A stretch of DNA of 64,000 nt, from assembly GCA_003342895.1 (NCBI GenBank), contig PTFA01000029.1:682001-746000 (forward strand), written 5' to 3'. The position numbers and the translations under genes are program-made. The DNA comes from Casuarius casuarius (taxonomy: Eukaryota; Chordata; Aves; Casuariiformes; Casuariidae). Of the stretch, positions 25,466-36,825 are shown one piece after another (position 1 is the stretch's first letter; every line of letters begins with the position of its first letter). The notes beneath the pieces were generated by a model, which made no database searches, was not told the origin of the DNA, and saw only the letters and a list, made by a program, of their open reading frames with translations.

Positions 25466-28400
25466 CACCTAATCATCCAAATTCTGCATGAGAGGAAACT
25501 ATAAATTTAATTAGTTTTTCTTCTGCTAACACAGTGATAAAAATATAGAGTTAGCAAAACCCACTTAAACCTGAAAATTCAGCATTCCGTACCAGCAGAA
25601 GACGGCAACAGAGTATTTAATACAGAAACTCCCATTAGAGTGCTGGGGTGCATAAATATATAAGTTTTATTTATAGCTCCTTTTTTATTTTTATTTGCAA
25701 TTAAAAACTAATTTTACAGGTGAGTGCACACAATTCACAGTGCTTCTCCCAAGCACATAGCAGTGATGCTATTTTTTCTTCCATTTCTCCAAATCCTGAT
25801 CTCCTTTCTATATCCCTTATTGAGCTGGCAAATGACTACATTTCTGCTAATTGGCCATCTGACACACCCCTGACTGGCAAATTGTCTGCTACCCCTTGGC
25901 ATGAATGAATAAAGGGCTGAATTGAAACTGCCTGTCCATCAGTATTGCACTGAGCTCCAAGCAAAAGCCAGTTTTCATAACCCTTGTAGGACGCTCTGTC
26001 CATCTGACAAATTGGGTTGAACATGGCTTGATGTTACTAGGAGGAGGACTGGCAACACACTGTGGCCATGCAGATGTCTTTCCTATAAAAGCCGGTCCAG
26101 AAAAATGACTGATGGGAAGACTAAAATGCATTTTATGGGAAGATAAGACAGAGTCTGCCCCACCTGCGGCAATGGAAGGAGAGTCATTGCTGATTCAAAG
26201 GCCATGTGGCTGTGTTTATCATACAGTTGAGTCTTAAGGAAGTGAGCACTGCTGAGAGGCATTACAGCTAAAAGGGAGCCCTGCTTAACAGAGCTAGAAA
26301 GTGATCTAAGAAAACCAACACATGTCATGCAGGTCACTAAAGCACCACGTAAGTGAAAACAGAGCAGCACCAGTTTAGGTTTGATTTGTCATCTTCTCCT
26401 TCCTTGTGCATTTGTTTTTTACAAACACATTTCATTGTCTTTGTTCATGGAAAATTAGTTTCAGGCCTGTCAATGACATTTGTTTCATGATGTAATTAAA
26501 AAAAAAAAAAGGATTTGTGGCAGAGATGGGAAATCTGTGCTGGAACTCATCCCAACCAATTTCTCTGAAACAAGCAAGAACAAACAAAAACCCATGCTAT
26601 TTCTTAGAATTGCTCCAGAGTCTGCTATTGTCAGAATTACCATGCTGGGTAGAGGGAGGGAGGGAATTCACACTGTCGACTTTAGTCTGAATTAGGGGGT
26701 TAGACACCCTAAATTCCCTTATAAAGTCAGTGGAAAGAGGGACTTCTCCAAAGGCCAAGTCAGAGCACTCCAAGGTTTGGTTTCGGAGGGTGCAGTGAGT
26801 CCAACGAACTGATGGTGAGGGCTGCAGCAGCAACATGCCCCTTGTCCTCCCCGCTCCCAGCCATGCACCAGCACCAGGGCTCAGCGAGTGCCTCAAAAAG
26901 AAGGCTGGGCTGCTTTCTGATGAGTCAATGAGCTAACTCAGTTCACCGAACAGCCTGGTGTCCTGTGCACTTTCACAAAAAATAATAAAACACAGAGATC
27001 CTCTACCAGCCCCTGACCTAAGCTGGTAGCTTCTTTTACCTTGCTTAGGGGCATGGCCAGCTTAGGGCTGAGAGTTTGCTCAGCTGCAGTAACTAGCTGA
27101 TGCAGTTGTACCATTTCCAAACCTAAGCTGTCTTTGCATGACTTTCTTCAGCTCTTCCAGTTCCTGGCTCAGCTTTCACCACAGCATAGCTCTGATCGGT
27201 GCCGCACAGAGGATTACGAGTTGTCTGTCTGAAGTGGAAGTCCCCCTAGTCCCCTGCAAGTAAATCCATGCCTGTCTGTGAGGTGCAAGTCTGAGCTCAG
27301 CCCTGAAGTTTATATTATGTGTTTTAAGGTGCTTAGAAAGAGAGAATTTCCTCTCCTAGAGGATCTTACTTTTATTTGTCAATATATTTGTATTGTCCAA
27401 ATAAAGGCACTTCATATACCAAGGGAAGGTTTATTCCCCCCTCCTCTTTTCATTTAATGGCTAATTCATACGCAAGCTAATTTGTTCTGGCTATTATCAC
27501 AATTTATTTCTATTGCTACAGGGCAGCCAATAACTTTAATAAAGGAGGTTCCAGCTACCCAATCTTCCCAGTTAATAAACTACATTGAAATACTCAGAAT
27601 GAATCGGCTCCCACATGCTACAACTACAGAAAATTACCATGCTGTTGTGTTATCACTACAATACAGGTACAATTAAATCTGTGTTATGCATGGAGCTGCA
27701 TAGAACATTACCAGTAATGTCAAATGCAATTAAAAAGGAACTATTGTGTAGCTCCATCTGAAAAATCAGCCTGTTTGTATGTACTTTGCACTGGATTACT
27801 GACTTGATAGGGCAATATTGAACCATTTGGTGCTTAGGATTCACAGAAAAGAGCTAAGTAAACGAAGAGCATAGCCTGCCAGAGACATAGTTAATAGTGA
27901 GGAGCTGAGGCCTTCCTCCTTGGGTGAAAGCATGAGACATTTATTTCCTGCATCACTGGAATGCTATTTGTTCATTAAAGTTGACCTTATTCGGTACACG
28001 CACTGTTCAGAGGGTTGTAGGCTTCGTTCAGCCATGTGCACTATCCTTCTCCCATAGAAGTGACAGTTTTATAAAGACCACTGCTCCGTTTAATAGATCA
28101 TCTTTCCATCATGTTATTCTTCTCCTTTTATCTTTAAATCTTTAGGTCTCAACTTTCTTTTTATACTGCTATCAGCCCAAAGATACTCCCAATCCATGTA
28201 ATTGCTACAGTAAAACTGTTGGTATCTTTCTATAATTCTGCTCTTTGAAATAAAATCCTCTCTTGAGACCAATTACTATATTAAATAAATATGAGCTCAG
28301 TACTTTGATTATTTTTATCTGGTGGTTTCTTTTGCTTACAATGCAAAACTGCAGTATTCTTGGACCAAATTCAGTGGTTACTGAAAGCTGAAGAAAGTCT

Positions 28401-29394
28401 TACTTATTCAGGTATCTATAAGGCTTAGTAGGTTTCTATACATTACATGTGTGTGACAGTCCTGGCTGTGATCCTTCTGGATATGTCTCAGCATCTCACT
28501 GCCAGTGGAGATGAGGCATAGAGGTGCTGTGATTGATTCCCTGGTGCTGTCTGAGTTATAAGTCTCCATGAAGGAGTCCAGTGCCACTGGGCTTGGATGC
28601 AGAAGTCACAGGACTGCCTCAGCATGGAATCAGACCTGAAAGTAATCACCCTTATTCCAACAGGTTAAGACTTACCAGGTCCGGACAGCATTAAGGATAG
28701 AATCTCTGAACCACAGGTGTCTTAAAAGAAAGAAGAATAAGAGACTTTTTTGGTGCTGGATTGAGAATTTTATGCATAAAATTCACTATTCACCTAAATA
28801 AGACTAATGGTGGGAAAATACTTACATACTTTGAGGTTAACAGGATGAGCACAGGAACACTGGTTTAGAAGAGAATTCCTCGGTCCCTGAGGGTCTGTTC
28901 ACACAAGCCCCTGTTTTCTTCGAACTATGAGAGTGTAGAGAAGTCAGTGACCCTCCCTCAGCTGACAATCAGTAATTCTGTCAGTCTCAGTAACTCAGCA
29001 ACTTGCATACCCTATATCTGGGTGCCTGTCGGCTTGCACAACCACATTACAAAATCCTTTGAATAGAGTCATTAGATTTGGGGGTTAAAACAACAGTAAA
29101 AAAACCCTCCAATACTTTAAATCTGTGTGAATCTGCTACATTTTGCATGTAGCTCTTTAGAATAGCTTGAGATCTGGATAATTATTTATGAGTCCAGAAT
29201 GCATTTTTTCCCTCTTTTTTCAGCTATTTAACTAGGCTCTGAAATGAACACCACACTTTCTAAGAGGAAGGATGCATTAAGAGTGCGATATGAACTCATT
29301 ACTGCCTTAAAATACCACATTGCACATTGGGCCTGGTGCTAGGCCTTGCGAAAGAAAAGTGTAAAATGGAACATTTCAAAGAGCATGTGCCTGG

Positions 29395-29455
29395 CTAGAA
29401 TAAATCTGCCCAGCTCCATGGAGACCACTGGAGCCACACCGATTTACCCCCTGTC
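29395..29455. repeat. Possible sauropsid repeat fragment
   Basis: 'ataaatctgcccagctccat' then 'ggagaccactggagccacac' and 'cgatttaccccc' resembles a common sauropsid motif ('gtaaatcagcgtagctccat', 'gaagtcaatggagctacgc', 'tgatttacaccagc'). It is heavily diverged. Confidence 0.35.
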
Positions 29456-29962
29456 AGTCTAGGCTGTATTTTTATTCTTTCATTACAAAGTTAACAATTG
29501 AAATGGTGGTCTAAATGTCAAAATAATAGCTGTTCCATAAGATTATTCCCTTAAAGAAGACTGTGTTCAGACGCTGTCTCTCTTAGCACCACTGTTGACT
29601 GCACTTCTCGCGCCTGTAGGCTTTATGGTGAGCGTTCCTGGAATTAAGACCAGCACTTGCTGGATGTGGATGTGGATTTGGAAGTAATTGTGAATCTCCT
29701 CATGTTGGAGCTGTCGACTGAAATTTAGACCGAGAGCTCGGAGCTCCAATCCCAGAACTGTGCGTTCATTATGTAGCTGTTTCAGCTGCTAGTAACCAAT
29801 ACCATCTGTAGAGTAGATGCACTCTGTACAGGGAAGAGCACAACAGGGAAAGATGTGAGGTCTGCCAGTTGCAAAGCACATACTGACATTGCTTAAAATG
29901 TCATGCTACTGTAGAGCTCCAGTCATATCGAATGCATTGCATGCCATAATACTGGGTGGGAA

Positions 29963-29983
29963 CAATTATAGCATGCATAATTG
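29963..29983. promoter_or_regulatory. Homeodomain-type inverted repeat
   Basis: 'caattat' (29963-29969) and 'ataattg' (29977-29983) are perfect 7-bp inverted arms around a centre containing 'gcatgc'. Just upstream, 29931-29944 carries 'tgcattgcatgcc'. The inverted ATTA/TAAT half-sites and POU-like cores suggest a regulatory element within the patch at 29880-30010. Function is not shown. Confidence 0.25.
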
Positions 29984-30404
29984 CTGCCTTCCTCTCCCCC
30001 CGCCTTTCTCCTTGGCCCAAGTTTCACGTGCACATGTTATCCTGTGGGTGAAAGCTAATATAATATGAATTAAAGAAAATCGCATGAGTCCCTAATGTCC
30101 ACATCACACAGATTGATTTGCCTTTACTTGTAACTGAAAACACATGGCTAGTCATGGTTTAAGAAAAATAAAAAGGATTACAGCAACCCCAGACCATGAC
30201 TGAAAGGAGTTATTCAGCCCCTACATTGTATCATTTAGCTTCACAGTGGAGCAGATACCTAATCTAACATACAACAGGCCATCTATAATCAAAGAGTTTG
30301 TTGCGCCCCGGCTGTCCTGGAACAATCACTTAAAAATTTGGCATGACAGATATCCGAGGCTCATTTTGCAAGGGTAAAGTAGCACCAAAGGGAAGACTCA
30401 GGTA

Positions 30405-30530
30405 GGAGAACCTTCAGGCGACTGATTGAAATTGCAGGTGACAAGGCGATTGACAGCGACGGCAACTAGGTGGCCTACAGGAAGTAGATGACTGTTACGG
30501 ATACGAAAGCTCGATTTGGTATGAGATGCT
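30405..30530. promoter_or_regulatory. CpG-dense, conserved-element-like patch
   Basis: About seven CpG dinucleotides fall in roughly 115 bp ('aggcgactg', 'aggcgattgacagcgacgg', 'ttacggatacgaaagctcga'), far denser than the surrounding AT-rich DNA where CpG is rare. Retained CpGs suggest either an unmethylated or constrained element, or a recently arrived sequence. No promoter motif was found. Confidence 0.25.
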
Positions 30531-32944
30531 GCAATCCTCCTCAGGTTGAGAGAGTGAGTTGGCAGAGTGATTTCCAGTAGGGCTCCTGCTTTACACCTAA
30601 GTGTAATTCCAGAAAGCCTAGCACTGAATATTTTCACTGTTCTCACACCCCAGTGAAATTATTCTGCCACAAACCAGTCAGTACAGTGCCTGAGAAAATT
30701 ACTTGTGAAACGCTGGGCTTCAAACCATTACCTTAAGTACAAGCCTTAGACTGAATTTAAAGCACTATTTGATATGTGGGAGCTTGTGTCCTTCCCTTTC
30801 CTTTTCTTTCTTGCTTGGCTCTGTTTTATTTTCTTTTTAGAAGTTCATTCAGTCTCTGGATTGTTTGTTTTTCATAGTTCTGGGCTCGTCAAATTGATGG
30901 ATAACTCTAAGTAATGAATCCCTTGACTGCACTATTGAAATTATCTCAACCACCAAAATGTCTGTTTAATCTACATCAGAGTGGCTGTGCTCCTTTTGTG
31001 TCCAGATAAATCAGCTAAGCATAACAAAGTACCTCTAACATTCATTTCCAAAGATCTGAAAAGCAGTTGGCCTGTCTTAATGTAGTTCTATGGCTGGCAG
31101 CTGTCTGGCAGTGTTTCTGACGAAAAAAAGAAGGGGGGAAGGAAACTTCTTTTTCTAACAGAAAGGATGATTTTATTAAAATCTGAGTTGTGGATTTTTT
31201 TGTTTTGTTTTAATTTCTATTGACAGTCAGTCAATATTCTCACAGAAGAAACTGAAGATGTTTTTAGGAAAAACATGGCTATTTTTTTCTTTTTTAATCA
31301 TCCTTTCTTTTTAAGTGGACGGTATCTTTTTGAAGCAGCCAAAAACCTACAGATGTGGGCAAAATTCCAGCCTTACTGAAGTGAGGCCCCAACATAAAAG
31401 GCAGAAGAAAAACCGCCAAAGCAGCGGCAGTCCCATTACATCGTGCTTGTGTATGTGGTCGGGGTAGGTCACACTCCAGTCCCAAAGCAGCTGATTGCTG
31501 ACATTGAATTTGCTGCTGTGGCTGAAGGGAGAGGAGGAGGAGGCCGACCAAGACTTGCTGCTCTCCAGAGCTTCTCAGGGTCTGTCTCCTCCATGTCACG
31601 GAGACACACGCCAGGCCCTGCACCAATTTTAATCACCCAGTGGGTGAGGCTTCCCGACGCTGCACCACTGCATCGGCTCCATGTCACTGGGCACTGGGGG
31701 CCAACGCCATGGAGCCGCAGCTCTCCACACTCTGCCGGACCCCCCGGACCATCCTACATCCCCTCAAGCTGGCCAAGGTATCAGGCATATATGAACTGGG
31801 GAGAGGTTTATAAGAGCTGTCACATGAACCAAATGACCCTTCAATCCTTCCAGGGGTTTGAATGGAAATAATAACAACATTAAACTGGTTTCTACAAGAG
31901 TTAAGTTGCCTGAGTCTACATTTCTGGATTCTATTACTAATCTTAAAGAAAAAAAATCCCAGCAATGTTCTGCCTTTCATTCCTTGAGACAATGGAATAA
32001 CATGTATTTGTCGTTCATTAAACAAATCTCTCTGTGCAGGATATAACGGAACCACAAAAACTGACATTCCCAAATGAAGAGATTCATTAATCACAAACAC
32101 AATGAATAATAATTTTAAAAAGAGGAAGCACAAAAGACCTCAGAACATTTAACATACATAGTAGGACTCAGCAGCTGTGAGTGTTACAGCCTTGACAATG
32201 ATGCCTGCTCCATTCAGAACAGTCTTTCCTGGAATATGTCCTGTTGGGTTTTCTGTTTGTTTCAATATATTATTTGTTTGTTTGCCACTTAGACAGTCCA
32301 ACTGGCTGTATTACTCAGTAGGATGCTAATAAAATTTAATAGCAAACCTTAAAAAATGTTTATTTAATTGTACTGTAGAAATGTTTGGTTAAAGAAAAGT
32401 ATTCCCCCCACAGCCGTATGGTTTCTGTTTGAAGTGCTTTTGGATTGGACTCAAGGCATTTGGGAGTTTGCCAGGAAGGGGTGTAAACAAGAGAGGTTTG
32501 GAGCTTTTATTCTCAGAGAATATATGGCAGATCCAGAGTGCAGCAATGCCAGGATGCTTGTGCTTTAAATTCAAGTTAGACACGAAAAAAACAAACAAAA
32601 TTTCATTAGTTTTACTTGAGAAAGAAATGTGCTGGGATCATCTCGTTGTAGAATTCTGATAAAAAAGGATTTATTATTTCATGTGATTCATCTGCTTGCC
32701 AGAACAAGGTTGTTCCTTGTACAGCTTTAGTATTGTGCTCTGTGAAATAATCTGAATAATTCCAAATTCCACCACATTCTCTGGGAGATTATTTTCTATC
32801 TTTATATATCTAAGAATCTGGAGGGTTTGATTATATATAGCAAAAATAATTCTACTTCTAATTTTACACTATTGCCTTTAGTGGTAGCTCCAGTTCAAAC
32901 AAATATTTGCTAAAGTCTGTTTTTTCTTTCAAGAAGATATATCA

Positions 32945-33860
32945 TACTGTCAGAAAAGAAGGGCTGGAAGGACCTATTTAGGGTTGTCTAGTCTATTCCT
33001 CTAACCCAAAACACATTCATCTCCAGCTATTTCTTTTGTTTAACTCGTTCTTGAAAATCTCAAATGATGGAAATTTCACAACCTTTCGTGAAAATCTATT
33101 CCATTGCCTAGCTATTCACCACCTGCTGTTTTTTGCCTAATGTTTAGCCTACAAATCTTTTCCTGCAAGTTAGGCTTGACTCACTAATCTAGTCCATGGA
33201 GCACTCACTAGTTCAAGCCATAGAGGACAAACAGAAAAATTCACTCTCTCCTGGCAGCAACTTTGGGGGGATTTGTTATCTTCTCTTTTCTAGTTGAAGC
33301 TAACCAGTTCTTCCTGAAGGGACCCATTTTCTAGACAGCTGTTTTGTTGCTTTCCATTGGATCCCCTTTTATTGGTCCACCACTTTTAAAATACAGTGCC
33401 AAGAATATCAGGTGAGAAGCACTGTCTTTGCTAAGCTGTATGGAAGGACTATTTCACGTGACTTATGCACAACTGCCATGTTTATACAGCCCACTGGAAT
33501 ATTTTTTTGCAGTCGTGTGACAATGTTGACTTAAGTTCAGTCTGTGAACCTTGGTAACCCTCAGATCCTGTTTTACAGAGCTGATGCCCAGCAGACGTTT
33601 TGCATCCGGTGTTTGTACAGTTCATTATCTCCATTTAGAAGCGTTCACTTTTCTCTGTTTTCATTGAATTGCATCCAGTTTTTCTCAGCTCATTTCACCC
33701 ATTTGTCAAGAAGATTTTGAATTCTAATCCTGTCCCTCCAAATGATTGCAGTTCCTCTTGGTTGATATTTTTGGCCCATTGAAGATCTGCCACCATGCCT
33801 CAAATTACGGGGTAATCTTCCTAACCCATACGCTATTCAATACAGTCTTTATATGAGAAG
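32945..33860 (-). mobile_element. Old CR1-type LINE, 3' part (antisense)
   Basis: Reading along +, 'gggctggaaggacctattt' and 'gttgtctagtctattcctc' match the antisense CR1 3' end (ggaaggacctcaggaggtcatctagtcc). Next comes 'cttgaaaatctcaaatgatg', corresponding to the 'cttaaaaacctctagggatgg' block. Further right, 'tgttgacttaagttcagt', 'ctcagatcctgttttac' and 'aagattttgaattctaatcc' follow the order of amniote CR1 (tgttggctcatgttcagc, ctagatccctttctgc, gttttgaattctaatcctg). It is truncated before any intact reverse-transcriptase frame and is heavily diverged. The right boundary is uncertain. Confidence 0.7.
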
Positions 33861-33870
33861 AGCTGTAAGA

Positions 33871-34101
33871 GGCTTGTCACATATCCTGGAAAGCTGAGAG
33901 GAAGACCAAATTCACACAGCTCCTCAAGGAGTCCAGTGCCTCACTAAGGCTTGTCACATATCCTGGAAAGCTGAGAGGAAGACCAAATTCACACAGCTCC
34001 TCAAGGAGTCCAGTGCCTCACTAAGGCTTGTCACATATCCTGGAAAGCTGAGAGGAAGACCAAATTCACACAGCTCCTCAAGGAGTCCAGTGCCTCACTA
34101 A
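33871..34101. repeat. Perfect 77-bp tandem repeat, three copies
   Basis: Three units begin at 33871, 33948 and 34025, each starting 'ggcttgtcacatatcctgga' and ending 'gtccagtgcctcactaa'. I compared all three base by base and found no difference. Each unit contains a small inverted repeat (CTCC TCAA GGAG). The array starts about 10 bp right of the decayed CR1 and is flanked by unrelated single-copy DNA. Confidence 0.95.
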
Positions 34102-36604
34102 TAAGATGGCTCTGGCTGGACACAGAGCAAAGTGGCAGCATGGTCCACAGCTTTCAGCATTTCAGCCAGAATTCAGGAACTCATATTACCCAGCAACTTC
34201 TGTATCAGCACAGCCCTGTTCACACACTGTGCTGTTCACACCACAAAGACCCAGAGTGAGAGCTGTGGGCTGGGCTCATGAGCCACTTATAGTACTAGAG
34301 TGGTGGAACAACTGGCATGCGTAAATTTAAACCTATTCCTGTGTAGAAGTCCTTAATAATACGGGCACGAACACATGGTTAAAGACAATTATGGCTTTAT
34401 ATGTTACATGTTATATATTTTTATATGCTATATATAAGCATCTTGTATGTTAGGAATAAAGTAATAATAAAAAAAGATTATTCGACTTAAAGACCATAGA
34501 TACCATGCTATCTATAACTCCTGTAAGGGAATTTGTGGTATAAGGCACTCTGCTCGTTCTAACACCAGCCAAACGCATATTGCATCTCCCTCTAGTGGCT
34601 TAATCTACATGTCCATCTTCCAGTGATAATTCTGTGTATTGGTACTAACTCTACATTCTTGACATGGACAGGAATGTAACTCACTCATGTTGGGGGAGAG
34701 ATCACTTACAAGCATATCTGTATTTTGAGGTATCTATCTGCTATGTCTTTAGTCCGTGTTAAATTTAAAGTTTGTCCAGATTTTCTACAGCAGCACAACC
34801 AAACTCTGGCCTCTGCATACAGAAAAACATGACCTACATAAGAAGAAAATTTTGGATTTTCAATTTAAAATTAGTTCTGTATTAAGCTAATAGAAACAAT
34901 GAGACAGAGGCACTTCTGGCAGACAGCTCCATGTTATATTTTTCTTTAAAAGACTGGAAGTGTCACAGAGAACAAAATGGTGTTGGGCTTTGAGCACCAG
35001 ATATATACCGGGAAGCTTCAGAGATACAGCCAAAACACTCTCTACACTGCATACGCTATGTATGCAGCAGATGCCGTATTTTTCAGTGATGGTTTATGCT
35101 CCTTTGTCAGATACTTGTCTAAATCCCTCACACTCAAGCTACTTGTTGTCAGACTTGCAGGTAAGTCATCTAGCTAATCAGCTATAAAACGAGGCAGTCA
35201 TGACTCTCAGTAATTTTTCCCTTCCCTGCTCCTCACTGAAACATGCCATATGCCTCTGAGCAAAACATGACCACCCCAGGTGAAAACCCGCAACTTAACT
35301 ACCCTCTGTGTTCATTAGCCATTCTGTGCCTCTCTCCAGCCCCGTGTCCTTCCTTCGCAAGACTCATAAAACCAAGGTCTTGGGCACTTGTGTTAATTAA
35401 CATTCCTGTAGTTCTTTTTGCAAAAGTGGAGATAATAGTGCTGATGTGCTGGCCAACTTCCAGTGTGCAAATTGCATTCGGCTTACCTAGACCTCCCCTG
35501 GCAGCTGGAGGTGGCACAAGTGCTCGGATGCTCTCCGTCCTTCGCTGAGTGCCGCACGCTCGGAATGAGCCCAGCTGGGAGTTTATCAGGAAGGGGATAG
35601 GGAAAAGCTTCCATTTTAAAAATAGACCAATGGTATAGTCAAAGATGAAAACAAATAAAAGGAGCTTACCACTGCTCATATGGAAAGTATAGAATTTATT
35701 TACTTCCCACTGACCAGTCTCTAACAATAAGAACACCTTTCCATTTTTCTTCATTTATCAGTACACAGCTGCTATTATAAATTACTCACCATAAATTTAA
35801 GAGAGAAGCCTGTAACAAAGCCATAATTAAGCTCTAAAATTTAGGTGTCATTTTATTAGATTCTGGGTCTATATTGACATTCTCCATGGTCCTAGACAAG
35901 ACAGTTTTCTTCCTATTCGAATGACTAATGTAAAGCTAGTTGAAGTCTAAATGTGCTCACTAAAAACAATACTTTAAAAAAAAGATTGAAGCTCAAGTAC
36001 CAACAGTTTAAATGCCTTTTTAACATTGCTAGAAATACAAATTGTGTGTAGGATACGGAGTCTGGGCTCTGAACCTGATGCTATAGATTTGTCACAGTGA
36101 ACATATTTATCTCAAAATGAGAAACTCTGAAGCAAAAGTTTGCCAAGTAATTGCTTCAGTGTAGCCGTGCCCAGCCTACTTTTATATCACAAAATCTCTA
36201 TATTATGGTAGACGTTTTAGAATCTCTCTTACCATCATAAATCTCTATTTCTACCTGGGGATGAAGAGAGGACCTAACCACTCTGGATGGACATTCCAGG
36301 GTCCTCTTCCATAACCCACCCCATTTGGAAAAGTTGATGCAACTATTAAATTATAGAAGAGATATTCCTTTGATGCTGGCTTTATAACCCTCCTGGTTCC
36401 TCTGCCTGCTGCAGAGGCATCCTGAATTTTCACCTTATTCCACACTGTTGAGGTTTAGGAGTTTTGCATGGATCCCATGGCAAACCTAACACACAGGTCT
36501 GGCAAAGACCTGCCGGGAGACAACCTGCAGACTCACTGTCAACGTGCTTTTGCTTAAGTGCAAAAAGAAGAAAACTGAATGCAGACCAACATTTCAAAAG
36601 GGAG
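34102..36604. other. Mostly unique stretch containing one candidate exon
   Basis: An AT-rich segment at about 34390-34475 has (TA)-rich low complexity. The candidate exon at 34953-35160 is described separately. A 151-codon antisense frame (35299-35754) with overlapping + frames is unrecognisable. Nothing else stands out. Confidence 0.45.
34953..35160 (+). other. Candidate exon 1 (208 nt, coding potential unproven)
   Basis: The interval is bounded by a pyrimidine-rich acceptor ('atatttttctttaaaag', AG at 34951-34952) and a perfect donor CAG|GTAAGT (break at 35160/35161). Two of the three forward frames are open throughout. The frame in phase with 34953 gives a peptide including 'MVLGFEHQIYTGKLQRYSQN'. 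The frame one base later ends exactly at the donor in phase 0, which would join in phase with the open frame of the candidate exon at 53627. I recognise no protein family in either. It could be a protein-coding exon, a lncRNA exon, or chance. Confidence 0.3.
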
Positions 36605-36825
36605 GCGAACACCTGTGATGAGTCAGATCAAATGCTCATCTAGCCTCTTCTCTTGTCTCTGACAGAGGCTATGCAGATGCTTTAGGAGGAGATAAGAACA
36701 AAGAAAGTATAAAGCAGTATTTTCTCAGTTTGCTCTCCCATTCTCACTCATCAGCCCGAAGATTATATGGTTTGCACAGCTCCAACCTGGCAGAGGATGG
36801 GAGGACCTAATGAAGCAAAGGGGAA
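36605..36825 (+). repeat. Sauropsid interspersed repeat fragment (orientation A)
   Basis: 'gatgagtcagatcaaatgct', 'catctagcctcttctcttgt', 'ctctgacagaggctatgcag' and 'atgctttaggaggagataag' follow a repeat abundant in turtles and crocodilians ('tgggtcagaccaaaggtcc', 'catctagcccagtatcctgt', 'ctccgacagtggccagcacc', 'agatgctccaggggaag'). The 'acagctccaacctggcagag' near 36778 matches its continuation (cccagcttctggcaaacag). A second copy in the opposite orientation lies at about 52055-52230. Confidence 0.6.

Larger units (their letters stand above)
25466..32939. other. Non-coding stretch with conserved-element-like patches
   Basis: No frame is recognisable as protein. The longest, 142 and 149 codons at 31443 and 31684, fall on opposite strands over a GC-rich patch. 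Contents: a possible sauropsid repeat at 29395-29455, a palindrome at 29963-29983, a CpG-dense patch at 30405-30530, and a GC-rich patch at about 31500-31780. A perfect donor-like CAG|GTGAGT lies at 25719/25720, but the preceding sequence is AT-rich with no matching acceptor, so no exon is called. The remainder appears unique. Confidence 0.5.

Noticed and set aside
25717..25725. Perfect CAG|GTGAGT donor-like sequence
   Set aside because: Preceded by AT-rich low complexity with no acceptor; the same bases would equally suit an acceptor, so no exon can be drawn.
31443..32133. 142-codon plus and 149-codon minus frames
   Set aside because: Opposing frames over the same GC-rich patch; no domain; best explained by composition.
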